64,000 nt of DNA from Acanthochlamys bracteata (GCA_019914995.1 CM034126.1:13893001-13957000), one strand, 5' to 3'. Counted from the stretch's first letter, positions 36,601 through 50,377 are shown. Numbers and translations are program-made. Notes: a model not told the origin generated them from the sequence alone.

Positions 36601-39600
36601 GGCCAGCCTCCAAGGCTTTCTTTCTCGAAAATATCTTTCCATCCGGGTACGTAAGCATTTTCAATGCATTGGACTGCATATTATTGAGTAACTCTAGTCA
36701 TCAAGTCTATTCTTTGTTGAGATGGTCATACTGGTTAGATGTGTACACCAGGCTCTATTATCACATCATGGGTCTGTGAATTGCAGCCTAATTTTAACAT
36801 GCTAATTGACCATTGGGAGGTTTTTGTTTGCAACTTTAAAGGTGTAGATTATAATGTTTTGAATTTGTAATATGCCAAAGTCCTGGATCTCCTCCAGAGA
36901 CTTTAGAAGTGTAGCTTATAACTTTTAAGATGTTATCCTCCAAACTTGCGTATCGTATACTTGTACAAGCTCATAGCTAATTGCTCATATGTAGGTAGCG
37001 TGAATATGCAAACATACAGCTGACATCATAGAAAACGTAAACTGATGGAAGAGGCTTTTTCATCTTTATTAGACATAGTATTAGAATTGATTGGATGTTA
37101 AGGGCTTTGTTTTACAACCTAAATTTTGATCAGGAAAAGATCTGTTTGTATACTATTTGATTAGTGGAAGTAAATGTTTTTTTTAAAGGAATGTCTTCTC
37201 TGAAAATTTTGTATTTTGCATTTGCACCTTTTGTCCACATCCTGTCTTTTCACTTGTAAGGGTTTTCCAAATTTAGCCCTCGTGTAGCACTTAATCATTT
37301 CAAGAACCTGCTTATTGGATTCTCATTGAGTCAAATTTGTGTTGTTTTAATGCAGGGGATATTGAGAGGAAGTTCATTGAGGTGCCGCTCGGTGCTGCTT
37401 GGGCTGTGGCAAACATGAGAAGTTCTGGTTTTGATACTGCCAGGAGGTTCTATGTTCATTCTGTGCAGGTAACTCAGTCCCAAGAGTCAATCATCATCTT
37501 CTCTATTATGTTGTTTCTAGTATCACTAGTATCTGCTATTCAGATATCTCCGCTGAAGCGTCCAATCAAGTGGGAAGGTGTTGTGACATTTCAATCACCT
37601 TCCTTGAAGAGTTTTATGTTCCCTGTGAAAGGTGGTCTAGCTATGGAGTTAGCGATTGCTCAATTTTGGTCCAGTGGTATTGGTAGTCATGAAGCAACAA
37701 GTATTGACTTTGAGGTACGTTAAATACTCTGCTTCTTGTAGCTCACACTCTAGTATTTGCATGCGATATATGTTGCTGCTAATTACCATGACCACGAAGT
37801 GTGTGTGTATATCGATAGTTCGTTTTCTGATTCAAAGTTGGTTTGTCCATAGACAGATGACATGGTCCTTTTCGTTTGGGTTGTACTTCTATCATCTTGG
37901 ACAAGGAGAAATTTCTAGCGAGTTCTTTGGAAAGCAAGAAAGTGCTTTAGTACCCTATCAAAGTTGCTGTTCTGTCGAAAAATTATGAACTGTTAATGAA
38001 AGTATCTCAAATGGTAATTGCTTCATTAAATGGAGAAGCAGAGTTGCAAAGTAACAATTACTATCCCATAGTTTTCAAGCACAAACACGCAATTTGTTGT
38101 ATGCCAAGAATGAAATATAGTTTTTGTGACCAGCTCTAGTTTGCCGTTGTCATTGTTGCACTATTCAAGATAATTTCATATTTGGAAAAGAAAATGTTTG
38201 TTGACACCAACATGAAGTAGATGACACTTGCATGTGAGATGATCTTTACTGAATTATGTAAATACAGGATTTCATGGACATATGTGAGCATAGCATCTGT
38301 GTGACTATAGTAAATAAAGCCAAAGAGAATTCTTGTTTATAATCCTTGTGGGCAGACATGTATGTGGGTTGGTGAATACATGTGCTTCATATTTTGGTAT
38401 TCAATAAGGAATTCATTTTTTATTATTAAATGTGTAATATAAAATTTTGATTTATGTGGCAGTTTGGGGATGGCAATCGAGAGATATAGTTTTCAAATTT
38501 TATTTTTATTTTTTACATTATCTTTTTTTCTTTTGCTTTTACTTTTAAATCTTGTAGATTGTTTTTCATGGGATTACCACCAATCTTGAGGAAGTAGTAC
38601 TTGATGGGAGTCAGGCGCCTGTACGATTAGAAGCTATGACACTTTTAGCTTCTGAGAAGCTTGTTCCAGCTGCTACATTGAATAAGGTACATTGATTCTT
38701 TTTAAACCTTGTAATTTTCGTTAAAGATCTGCTTCAGTTTCCAATCTATCAATGATGATGCAATTTTATTAAAAATCTGCTATATTTCCAATGACAATAA
38801 CACTTCTTCTTAACCATTTAAATTTGCAGTTAAGGATAACACTTCTTCTTAACCATTTAAATTTGCAGTTAAGGATATCATATCAGCCTGTGGATTCTAA
38901 GCTTACCTCTCTTCCAACGCACCGCGACAAACTACCCTCGGGAAAGCAGATTCTCGCTTTGATGTTAACGTAAAGTTTCACTTATTTGAATTCTGTGCAA
39001 GTACCTTTTCCTTATCATGTAAGCCTTACTTCTTTTATATGTTTGCAGCTACAAGTTTAAATTGGAAGAGGGAGCTGAAATAAAACCTACTATTCCACTT
39101 TTGAACAATAGGATCTATGACAACAAAATTGAATCTCAGTTTTATGCAATCTCGGATTCTAACAAGGTCATTATTGCAATATTATTTGTGTGCCTTTTTT
39201 AGTTCAGTAAGCATCTCAAGGAAAAGTTGATTAGTTATATTTCTCTCGCATAGCTTTTCTTATTGCATACTTGCTTCTTTTGGCATGTGCACTTGCGCGT
39301 ACGTGTGCTAACAATTGATTAGTTTATTAATAACATTAGAAAGAGAAAGATATAAGCTATTTTAATTTTCTAATCTTTTTGTTATGGCTGATCTCTTCAA
39401 ATTTATTTAGATCTCTGAAGTTTTAGTTAATTAGGCTCACTTTTGTTTGGGAATAAAATTAGACTCAACCTAGTAATAAGTATTGATCAAAACTAAGACC
39501 AATCAAGCAGATAATAAACTCTCTTAGGCTTTAAAGTTAAAATTTATCTATCTAACATTAAGGATTGTGCTATAGTAGTCACAGAAAATTACAAATACAG

Positions 39601-42600
39601 ATTGATTGAATGATTCATTTTGTAAATAAGATCATTTTTTGTACAATTTGGCAATTACTATCCTGAATTCAACTAAAGGACATACTTTTACAAAATAATT
39701 ATGTTGTTGAAAGTAGGAAAACCAAATGATGTGTGAAAGTAAAATTGCATACTTTTTTCCTATAGTAGTGGAGAGAAAACAAGTAAATGATTGTAAGTCA
39801 ATTAACCAATTACTCATTCTACCCGTAATAAAATAAAAGGAAAATGGAATATAATCACAGCATATAATTAATAACTGAAACATGAAAGAAATATAATCTT
39901 CCAAGATAAACGTCTTAAGTTCTCACGAAGTTGGAATTTTAGACCAAGCTGGTCTAATGTTACTTTGTTTTGTTAACATTACAATTTTCTAGTTAGTCAT
40001 TAACGATATTATTGAATAATCCTATATTAAATGTTTTGTAAGATGAATGTTTTTTAGAAGGCCACTTAAGTTAAAATCGTTTATGTTGGTTGAAGGCATC
40101 CAACATCAGGAACTAAGAATTGTTGTACATTGACTCAAAATTACGTAGATAGTTAATGCATCATCTAAAATTTGACCACATATCTTCAATTATAAACTTT
40201 GAGCATAAAGTATTAATCATATCCGATATCTTCTTGCAAAACATATGAACTTATGGTTTCAATTATCCATGTTGTTAATTGTTGAAATCTAAATGCTATA
40301 TGATTTACTTAAATGAAATTCATAGCTTAATGGAAGTGTGTCCAAATTAAATTTTCATTGTTTGAAAGGTCAACTCTTTTAATGTAGATATCTTTCCAAT
40401 CTTAGTTCTATGTGGATATACAGATACCTAATAGAATTAAACGAAGTTGTCATATTGCAAAAGGTACCAATTAAGATTGATTGGGTGGTGTATGAACTCC
40501 TAATTTTTCTCTGTTCTTCAAAGTTTTATCATTTAATGCCTACAAAGAACCATAGTTATGACTATCTAAAGAGCTAGCAGCTGAAGATCAATGCCGCCAA
40601 TAATGTTATTAACTAAATATCACAAAATCTAGACAATTGAAGTGTAGACATGTAAAAACTTAAATTCTTCTTTCGAGGAAAAAAAAATTTGTCCATATTG
40701 CATGCATAAACTTATTCCAAAAGAATAATTTTCTGGTGAAAACATAAACAAAGCATGAAATTGTTAAGCAATAGTTTTGTTGAAATTATCAAAATCTCAT
40801 TAAAAATATAAAAAAAAATAAAAGATATTTGAACAGACTTATCCCGAAAAAATTAAAATAGGTGAAATTTCAAGATCACAGTTTATAATAATAATATGAT
40901 ACATATGAGTTTACACTCTCAAGTTAAAAACACAATTAAAGCTAACATAAAGAATATCATATATACAAAGAAAAACAACAATAAGAAGGAAGAAAAGGGG
41001 GAGAGTCAGTGCAGCCTGGTGTGACTGTAGAAAGAGTAAGTTGCTGGATAAAAAATTTATTAGGGTAACTTTTAAGAAGAATTAAAAATAATTATAAAGG
41101 TATAGGATTTTGGAAAATCAGCGGTTATTTGGAACTAATGAAAATCAGTAAAATGGGAAATCCTTGCATATTTTATAGTAGTACAGATTTTGTGCATAAA
41201 TTGGAGAATTTAATTAGTTGGAATATACTAAGTTTCTGAAAACTGTATGTCCCCAATAATTAATTCTTGTTGACCATACAAGAACAGGAAGCAGAATATT
41301 TCTGTTTCTGCAATTGATGCCTAGTACATTAGGCGAAAGATTATGTCAACCTTGAACACTATGGTATATTAATTATGTTAGCTCATTGTACTTGAATATA
41401 TTATATCATGAATATATCTCCAAGTAGATAAGAATTTGTAAACTGAGCTAGCCTGCTGGTATGGAAACTAAGAAACAAAATCTGGCCTAAGATGAATGTG
41501 TAAGGTTGCAAGAATATGTACCATGGGATGCTGGTTAAGTATATCCAGGAGTGAAACTGTTACGATCTAGCTAATGATGGCAACCTGTGCCATCGGGACG
41601 TGCATGTGATGAATCCTGGGCCCAGCATTTATGACATATTTTAGAGGTCTTTTTTGTCTAGTTTTGTTTGTAAAATAGGTTTAATCCTGAGCCAGATCTA
41701 GCTGTTAAACCTGATATCCATCGGGCTTAAAATTAGGTCTGAGTTGCTCTAAGTGGTCCAGCTAATGGGCGTTAAGGATTCCCATTCCTCATTCTCCTAG
41801 ACATATGCTGCCATTTGCATCATTCAGGATATAATAAAGATATTGTTATTTCATATTCTGAAACTTGCCAAATATGTGCAAATACACTGTAGTTTTGTCT
41901 TCACCCTTAACCTATTTTGACTTATGTCATTTTTGTTTCTTTTTTTTTTTTTTTTTGTGGGATCCTTTAGTTAGATCTTGGATGCAATCCATCGCAGATG
42001 TTTTTAATAATTTTTTGCATGACTTCCAGTGAATTATCTTGGTCACAGGCATTTAGCTGATTTATATGTGGATGGTTTTTTTTTCAGTGATATGTTACTC
42101 TTACAAGTATATCCATCATTGTCTTATATGTTTTTTTTCCACAGCGTGTGTATGCATTCGGAGATGTCTATCCTAACTATGTAAAGATACCGAAAGGGGA
42201 CTACATTCTTCAGCTGTATTTAAGGTTTGTTCCTGGTGAATTTATAGTAATTCTGTATTTCAGTCCTTTTCTTAACATGCTTTATGGTTCTGACTTGCAA
42301 CCGAATGGCACTTTCATTGTTTCTTCTAAATCTTTGATGCATATGTTTCTTCTTCTGGGAATATACTGTTTTCAGTCTCCGAAGTTAAGATTTTAGCCTT
42401 GCTTGCATGTCTCAAGCTTAGTTGACAAAGCATATGTCAGTCTATGAGATGTTCTCGACAGCTTTAGGCTTGAAGGCTTCTAAACCTCCTCAGGTAGAAA
42501 AAGGGCAAAGTTAGATAGGTCCATACCTATCGAAATCCTGCTGATGTTTGCTTTGCAAGCCTAGCACCAGAGGAATCAACTAGGCTTACTTATTGTAGTC

Positions 42601-45600
42601 ATCTTTGATACTTTGGTTTTCTCATGTATTTCTAAATGATATAACTATGTGCTTTAATTACCATGAAAAGGAACTTCTTAATATGAAATTCACCAATGCG
42701 TTAGCAACACTTCCTCAATTGTTTAAAATAATTTCAAATATGTACATCAACATGATTAACTTTCGTGTACAATCAAGACAAGCTGCTTGGAAGGCTTTGA
42801 ATATTCAGTATCTTTAGTTTATGTGGAGATTATCCTATGTTTTGACCCCCTATAAAACAATCATGAATATGGTGCTGATCCTTTTCTACTCATATTTATA
42901 GTTTGTTTATGATTTGCAGGCATGAAAATGTCAAAATATTGGAGAAACTGAAGCAGCTGGTTTTGTTTATTGAACAGAAATTGGATAAAAAAGTAAAGCA
43001 CCTTTGAGATTCTTATTACAAGATGAGATATTTTAGTCATTCATACTGTAGGTTGTGTGCTCTATTCTACTGCTTTTGTTTGCTCAATTCTTTTTTCCTC
43101 TTTCTTGATAGTAGTGATATTGGTGGGTTTGTAATGTAGCGGATTGGTTTAGACTTTTCAATGGAAAAACAATTTAGCTATCTAGATATTCATGCTTTTC
43201 TCACTGAGGAACGTAAATGAATGTGTATGACTAAATTCACTATAAAAAAAATAAAGAAAAATGTACTCTCTGTAGTTGGTCATCACTGATGTGAAAAAAT
43301 CAGCAACACCTTTGACTTTGAATTGGGAATTAGAGCAGGCGGAGAATGCTTTAGGTTCCTCAAGACTCAAACTAAGTTGAACAGCAGTGGCCTTTATTTA
43401 CTGCGAAACAGGTAAAGTAAATGAAGAACTTTATGCAAAATTATCAGGTCGTTGAACATGGAGATGTAGCTATTTGAACACAGTAGGACTAATTATGGCA
43501 TTATTGAAAGATCCCTAGAATTTTTAGCACTTTACCATTTTGTCTTATGGTAGTCCATATTAGCCTTTGTTAAAGATGTCACATGTCTAAATTTAAAACC
43601 TGCACCCCCAAACCTATGTACTTTGTCATGTCATAATTCGGGGCTACCTTTAATTGTGGACAATATAATTTAATGCAGAATCATATTCGATTGAGCTTTT
43701 ATTCTGAGCCTGATGGCCCCATAACTGGAGCTGGTACTTTTCAATCATCAATTTTAGTTCCCAGGTAATTTTACCTGTATCCGTTGCATATAGTATAAAT
43801 CTTCTTGGGGAACCTTCTAATGTGCAGATTTAATGTTATAGTACTCCAGAAGCATTCTATGTGGGACCCCCATTAAAAGATGAAATCCCTAAGGTATATA
43901 CGTTATTCTTTATTATGCTATAACTTGAGTTACTAGAAAGTGATTGCTGTCCATGTTTAATGGATTTAAATATGAGATTACATTGCAGAACACCCAGCCT
44001 GGAGTAGAACTGCTTGGTTCAATTACTTATGCAACAGTGTCGATCGGGTCAAAGGATGAGGACAAAAGTCCAGGAAAACCACCAGTGTCATATGACATTG
44101 CTTATCGTATAGCCCCACCCATGGTAATAATCTCTATCAAAGCACTTCCTATTTTTTCTGATATTGTTGGCAATATGTGCTCAAAAGATGCATGGACATG
44201 AAAGTTCAGCTTTGTGCTTCTGTACCTTTCTGAGGTTTTTCTTAATCTGCAGGATAAAGAAGACAAGGAAAAAGAAACTTCTCCATGCTCTACGAAAAGT
44301 GTGCCTGAACAATTAGAAGAAGAGGTACATGATCGACACCTAAGATGGTGGACTTTTTTATTAGGTTTGGGGCCTTATTCTTGGTCAAACCTGCGATCTT
44401 TCTTTCTGAGAGGACTACCTCAGCCATCTGACGGATGGTGCTTTGGCATAATGGCTTTGGATTTAGTCATTCACTTTTCTCATACACATTCACTTTACAA
44501 ACATAACATCCTTTTGTCAGTCATGGGGTTGAAGAAGTTTCTTTATCAGTCATCCTTGCTTTATGAGATGGCTGTAAAGATTTGGCTCTTAAAACATCTT
44601 TTTAGATGCCTTTCATTGAAGACTCTTCTTTGATCTAAGGCTGATCTGTATGTTGACAACAGTGCGCATCACATTTCTTTGTATTATGTATTCACATGTA
44701 CTCTTTTCCCACTTTGCATTGACGTTCTTGTTGCCTGATTAGGTTCGAAATGCTAAGATAAAGTTTCTTGGAAGCTTCAAGCGAAGTACTCAGGAAGAAA
44801 GAACACAATGGAAAGTGCTTGCCGCTTCACTTAAGGTGAAGTTCCTATTCATTTCTCATAGGAAATCAGAGTGGTGCCTCCAATTTGGCAAGGGTTCTTC
44901 CCTAGCTTGCAGATACGCACCTTCTAATCTCCTATTTATTTTTCCTAGCAGGCAGAATATCCAAATTACACACCATTGCTTGCCCAGATTTTAGAATGTT
45001 TGCTTTCTGGAGGTGCTGACGAAGATAAAGCTAAACACAATAAGGAGGTGGGTAAATATCACGGGGACCATGTTTCCTCAACTAGTTTCGCACCATGACT
45101 ATACCTATACAATACATGGCTACCTTTGGCAGCATGCATCACATTCATATTGTCCCTTACAATTTAGATGAACTTATATTATCTCATGAGATAACGTTGC
45201 TCTTACTGATGTCAAACATATTCTAGAACATGATTGTAGATTTGCTGATGCTTTTGTATGTTTTTTGTGTGGCAATATCAAAGGTGTTACTGTGAAAATT
45301 CTTTGCACTGATGATACTAAAAGCCAAATTCATGTTCCACTTTCATCATAAAGGATAATTATCAATTGTCTGTTCAAATTTGATCATGCAGACTTCCATT
45401 CTTTCCCAGAAAATCGTCAATTAGAACTTCTATGCTGTATATTTTGCTCATAATAATGATAATAATCATCATATTTGGGATTGAGCTCTGCACTAGTTTT
45501 TGTTTTCTGTTCCAGGTTATATCTGCAGCTGATGATGTTATTGCAAGTATTGACAAAGATGAGTTAACTAGATACTTTTCTGTAAGACCTGATCCTGAAG

Positions 45601-47201
45601 ACGAAGAGGGAGAGGTTGGCACTAGAAGTTTTTAGCTAGCTTTTTTTACAATAGCCAAATATCATGAGATTTCTGCTGTAACATTAACAAGCTGGTACAT
45701 CCTGCTTTTATAGTGGCATGATGTGGGACTACAGATTGCTTCCTACCACATGATTTTGGATGCTTACTTTTCGTGTTACTTGCTTTCAGAATATGAGGAA
45801 AAGGATGGAAACAACACGGGATCAATTAGTGGAAGCGCTATACCAGAAATGTCTAGCACTTGCAGAGCTTGAATCTTGTAAGGTGATTATGATTTGATAT
45901 ATTTGTTCTGTGGTCTCAGTACAACAGCATTCCATGCCAAGTGCATGGTGCCATTCTCTTTGCACCTTTTGTAGGAACAGAACTGGTGCTTTTAGATTGA
46001 ATGGGCATGTTATTATATATCGTGGAAGGAAAGGTTAGACAAGACTGGTTTATGTTTTATTAGCTAAGTATATGTTGCAAAAGGATCCACTTAACCTATC
46101 CCTCCTAGACAGTGAAGGATTTGATTGCTTGCTGCTGCTGCTGTTGGCTTTGTAAAGAAGTTTCTTATGGAAATAGATCATCAGACCAACTTATGATTTT
46201 TAGTTAAAATGGTTGTCTGTTACTATTTGTGTCAGTGTGTGCATGCCCATGCAGTTCTGTTTGCATAGATGGCAAAAAATCTGTATGGGTGATGGTAACA
46301 CTTTTCTAGTTGCAGGTGGATCACTCAAAGGAAGGACCTGGTGCAACTGATAAGAATGTTGGAGTGCAAGGATCCCCATCCATGACTGGTGATAAGGTAG
46401 ACCCCTTTGAAGAAGACTTCAAAGAATTAAGGAAATGGGCAGATGTTAGTTCCCCTAAGTATGCTTTGCTCTTGGTTGTTCGTGAAAGGCGTAAAGGCAG
46501 ATTGGGAACTGCTTTAAAGGTAACTCCAGAAATCATACTGTTATTTCTGATAATCAATAATCGATAGCATGTATGTTCCGTTGAATGTCCCACAATTGCT
46601 TTTATCATCAAACTATATTGCTAGATTAAATTAAAAATAAAGAAAGCTCCAGCACTCCAAATCATTTTAGTAGTCAAGGGTAGGTGTTTTGTCTGATTAG
46701 TGTGTGCAATTCAGTTGTGATTTTTGATGAGGGAAGCATAGCATGATGATGATCGACTCTATTTTAGTTTCATGCTAGGTCATATTGAGCTCATAACCTC
46801 GTCCTAGTTTTAAGTAATGTTTTCTTAGCTTGTGAATATAATTCTAGGAAAGATCGGTGAGCATGTTGAACCACCATGGTGATTTGTTAAACGTGATAGT
46901 TTTCAGTACTGGTAAATGACAAAGAATTTCTAGTGATAGGTTGTATTTTCTATACCGCATAAAATGGCAGTCCCTCTGCCAGAACATCGTAGCTATTACT
47001 CTACCAAATCTTTTGAGAGGACGTCTGGTAATAATTTCGCAGGTATTGGATGATCTAATTCAAGATGAGTCACAACCACAAAAAAAGAATCTTTATGATC
47101 TCAAGATTGAAATAGTAGACGAAATTGGTTGGGCTCACGTGTCATCTTATGAGAGGCAATGGTTGCACGTTCGGTTTCCACAGAATTTACCTCTCTTTTG
47201 A
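27620..47201 (+). CDS. TPP2: Tripeptidyl peptidase II (TPP2), subtilisin-like giant protease
   Basis: TPP2 removes tripeptides from the free N-terminus of peptides, mostly products of the proteasome, and assembles into very large spindle-shaped complexes. I place 34 exons: 27620-28019, 28480-28558, 28641-28714, 29185-29294, 29375-29455, 29915-30001, 30080-30222, 30878-31028, 31109-31231, 31699-31782, 31864-32051, 33570-33744, 33936-34057, 34260-34339, 34487-34545, 35109-35263, 36468-36646, 37356-37468, 37544-37714, 38558-38686, 38869-38969, 39049-39166, 42145-42224, 42920-42992, 43679-43764, 43842-43893, 43989-44123, 44253-44324, 44743-44835, 44952-45047, 45516-45614, 45790-45882, 46316-46519, 47043-47201. 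These give 1387 residues, against about 1380 in Arabidopsis. The subtilisin set is Asp134 (FDSGVDP), His361 (PHGTHVAG), oxyanion Asn459 (SSAGNNGP) and Ser547 (NGTSMSSP). The long insert between Asp and His is typical of TPP2. The first ~75 residues are Ser/Arg/Asn-rich and transit-peptide-like. Exon 21 has an alternative duplicated acceptor. Confidence 0.95.
33506..33528. repeat. (AC)n microsatellite in TPP2 intron 11
   Basis: About eleven uninterrupted AC units lie 40 bp before the acceptor of TPP2 exon 12. It is a simple sequence repeat, likely to vary in length between individuals. It lies close enough to the acceptor that length changes could affect splicing. Confidence 0.9.
34085..34105. 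repeat. (TTA)7 microsatellite in TPP2 intron 13
   Basis: Seven TTA units lie just inside the intron, about 28 bp after the exon 13 donor. It is an ordinary simple sequence repeat. Confidence 0.9.
38797..38874 (+). repeat. Perfect 39-bp tandem duplication carrying a TPP2 splice acceptor
   Basis: Two identical 39-bp units (38797-38835 and 38836-38874) each contain a pyrimidine-rich stretch, the acceptor TTTGCAG and the first six bases of exon 21. Exon 21 can therefore start at 38830 or 38869. The unit is 13 codons long and the duplicated copy has no stop, so both starts keep the reading frame. Confidence 0.95.
39167..42144 (+). other. Large (about 3 kb) TPP2 intron 22
   Basis: This is the longest intron of the gene; most others are 80-1500 bp. 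It is AT-rich with no long open frame. It contains a poly-T run (about 41939-41957) and a short hairpin near 41265 (TTCTTGT and ACAAGAA arms). The size suggests past insertion of repeat sequence, but I cannot find clear terminal repeats or a target-site duplication. Confidence 0.45.
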
Positions 47202-49014
47202 TTGCAGTATTTTACAACTGTCACTTTCCATTTATTGAAATTGTTATAATATTCTCTTACAAAGTGCTTATATGCTTGTTGTATGAATATATGAATGTCA
47301 ATTCTACTAGATACTTAAATAATTCTAGATATCTGCAAGTATGTTGAGCTTCAGTGGAAACAGGAGCTACTTGTTCTTACTGATAAACGTCTCTACCTGT
47401 CAATTCTTAGCAGATACTTGCTTTGATTTTTGCTAGCTCTTTAGTAAGAGGGAAAAAGGTTGGGTTGTTAGTTAATCATGAAACTACTTTAAAGTGGGCC
47501 TGTTTCTACCATGAAATGAGATGAAGAAACAGCGATGTGTAGTAGTGTGATTTTCTGGTGTTGCTTTATGAGTTAATTTTTGCACATAGATTTCTATTCT
47601 GTGGTCCTTTTCGACGTAGATTTCTTAAGTTAGTTTTTACTCTATACGAAACGATTGTCAGTTAAAACCCAAAACAAGCTACTGCACTCTTCTCAAAAAA
47701 TTTTGCATTCAGGTGTTTTTCGTATTAGGTACTAAACATAAAAAAGATGATTTGCGCTTTATGTTTGATTGTTGTTTCTTCTTTCCTCTAATTTGGAGAA
47801 GTTGCAACTGATTTTGTTTTACCTTGTACGCTCGACTTCTGCATGATGATTGTATTGCAAAGCCCTGCAATTTTTGCCGATACTTCTGTTAATGCTGCCA
47901 GTATCCATGTCCTCCAATTCCAACAACCTGACAATACTTTAAAGATTATAATCAGTGAGAAAAAAACTCTTATTCTGCTTTTCGAATTACGTAAAATTGT
48001 ACATTACTAACTGTTCGGGCATGCTTGAAGTTTCTAAACTTGATAGCAATGCTGGATTCGGATACAAAATACATATATAACAAAAAAGTCAAGCATATAC
48101 TTAAGATACGTGTTTTATTTAACAAACACTGATCTGAATCAGTTGATGCTACAAAGTTGTGACATGTTGAATCACAAGGACAGGAGCAATTGACTTCCTT
48201 TGCAGCTCTCCATCAAAGTACCAATCCCACAACGGGTTCGGCAATTGCATTCATTTACCGTACACAAGAATGAACCAAGTTATTAACCGAAAAATTACTT
48301 CGATAACTAACTTATTTAAGAAATGTTTAGAGGTATTTATAAAAATGAATTACTTCGATAAGTAACTGATAACATTGTGTTCGAGTAAGGGGTTATTTTG
48401 CTTTCAGCGTGCTTACTTTTTTTGCTAGAATTTGAGTTTAGATCATTTATTTTTTGTTGTTGTTAGTGTTTCTAAATTTATTTTTAATTCATTTTTTACC
48501 AAATTCGATTTTACGGCATTCAGCTGAACTCATGTTTTAGAAACTAATTTACGCCCTAAGTTCACAGAGCTCATGTCCGTACAGATCAGAAGATGTGCAT
48601 TCATTATTTAAATTCTTTTGTGCTCCCTGGGCAATGATCTGATGTACAGGCAAATCTTTAACTAAGAAGAGAAGATCAGTTTCAATACGGTAGAACTAAT
48701 CTGTTAAGCAACTGTTAGAATTTGACGAAGATCACTTTAAAATAAATTTTAAAAAAAAGAAATTATTAGCTCAAACTGAAGCAACCAGTTATGAGCACCT
48801 GAGCCGGTGCCCGTGCTTAACTTGGTTTCAAATCAAAATCCCAAGTGAACTCAACGTCCAAGTAAAAAGGGAAGAAAAAGTATAAAATTCACCTCCTATA
48901 TAGAGATTTTACACACACAGCGTTTCGTCACTTCACATAACATATGAAATCCCTAGTACCTAAATAATCGAAAGTGGAACACTTATTTCCCCTAATATAA
49001 GAAGATATTATGAA
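47202..49014. other. Intergenic region between the convergent TPP2 and C2 genes
   Basis: This holds the 3' UTRs of both genes and AT-rich DNA. A short repeated phrase (AATTACTTCGATAA type) occurs twice, near 48290 and 48345. I see no gene. Confidence 0.5.
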
Positions 49015-50377
49015 TTATTCCTTAACATCTCTCTCTTTGAAAGAATTTGATTTTTTGTATAAAGATGAAAACCTTTCCCAAAGAACGCGTGGTAACGACA
49101 GGCTCAAAAACCTTCTATAAATAGATTCTTGACGCTTTTGCACATTGCTAGTGTTGGGCTTCTTAGTAGTATGCTGCTTCAAATCAACCTGAAACAATAA
49201 CAAAAATCATACAGATGAAGAGCATTTGATGTTCATGTCATTGTTAATTCTTAGAGTTATTAGTTTCATGTATTGATTTTTTACTTACATTTGCAGTGAA
49301 CTTGAGACCGATTTTAATCTCTCCTTCATATTTTCCATCTTCGGAAACAACTCGATACGGAGCAGGTTTCACTTCAATGCGGCCTCTGCGAGTTCCTTCC
49401 CTCAAGTAACCATGTAAATGAATTCTGCATCCCAATATTTTTCTTTCTAAAATGAATACAAATTTCTTCCAACAAAATTCTGAAAAACGAAAACCAAAAA
49501 ATTTTTTTTGTACTTGGTTTCGCCAACAAGAGAGTCTTCAAGGAGTTTATCCTTCTCCATGATGTTTAGTTTGAGATAAGTAACTTGTTGGTACTCCGAA
49601 AGCGATAATTCGAAAATAAATTTTTCGTTCCACCAAGATTTATTATCTTTTCCTATATAACAATGTAAACAAAACTATTCACATTCATCTAACTAGCAAT
49701 TTATTTTTTACCTAAAACAAAATTTTGCTACGTAATATTCCAAAAAGAAAAAATTACCTTTAGTAGTTTTACTAGTGAGCGTCTGATTTCCGCATCTGAT
49801 GAGCACGTAATGATCGGAGGTACCTAAGAGGAAACATGTACATGGTTCCAAAAGAAATAATATAATACATTTAATACGATAGCAAACTCTCTTTCATAAG
49901 TTTTAAGTTTTTGAATCAACTAGAGTTTGTTAACATTGTATTAAAGCCAAAAGGTTTGCGTTTGAACCATAGACATTTAACGGATGTTTGATAGTGCATC
50001 GAAAATGAGCTCATATGAAACAAAAAATACTTAAAAGTTTTTTTATAAATAAATTTTATGTTTTTATTTTAAAATAATAAAAATAAGTAATAATAAAATT
50101 TTTGTTAGTAGAATTTTTTTATATTTAAAAAAAAAATTAAAACAATTCTCTAAAATATTGTAAAAATTTATTAAAAAATTAAAGTAAAAAGTAGATAAAA
50201 AGTAATCCAAACAGCACCTTCAATTATTAAAATTGATTTTCACTATAAAAAAAATACCCGTATTGGTCCGAAAGTTATGACAAAAATAAGAGATACAGAT
50301 ACTTTACCTAGTATGCGATGAGCAACTTTGACATCTTCAGCGCATACTAGTAGGACTTCTAAAATTCCTCCTTTCAT
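49015..50377 (-). CDS. Small C2-domain protein, similar to 16-kDa phloem protein / elicitor-responsive proteins
   Basis: Five minus-strand exons: 50377-50308, 49823-49758, 49652-49514, 49424-49289 and 49188-49015, giving 194 residues. C2 domains bind phospholipid membranes, often with Ca2+. The domain fills residues 1 to about 137. It starts MKGGILEVLLVCAEDVK, passes through GTSDHYVLIRCG, WWNEKFIFEL, YLKLNIMEKD and LLEDSLVGETK, and ends EDGKYEGEIKIGLKFTAN. The last part resembles the closing strand of phloem PP16 and elicitor-responsive C2 proteins. The usual DPYV calcium-loop motif reads DHYV. A basic 57-residue C-terminal extension (VDLKQHTTKKP to KERDVKE), which is not part of the C2 fold, is encoded by the last exon. 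The start is the only ATG of exon 1 and the gene converges with TPP2. Confidence 0.85.

Noticed and set aside
41939..41957. Poly-T run as a possible retroposon tail
   Set aside because: No flanking target-site duplication or retroposon body could be recognised beside it.
48290..48375. Short repeated phrase AATTACTTCGATAA-type
   Set aside because: Two imperfect copies of about 14 bases in AT-rich intergenic DNA. Not distinguishable from chance.
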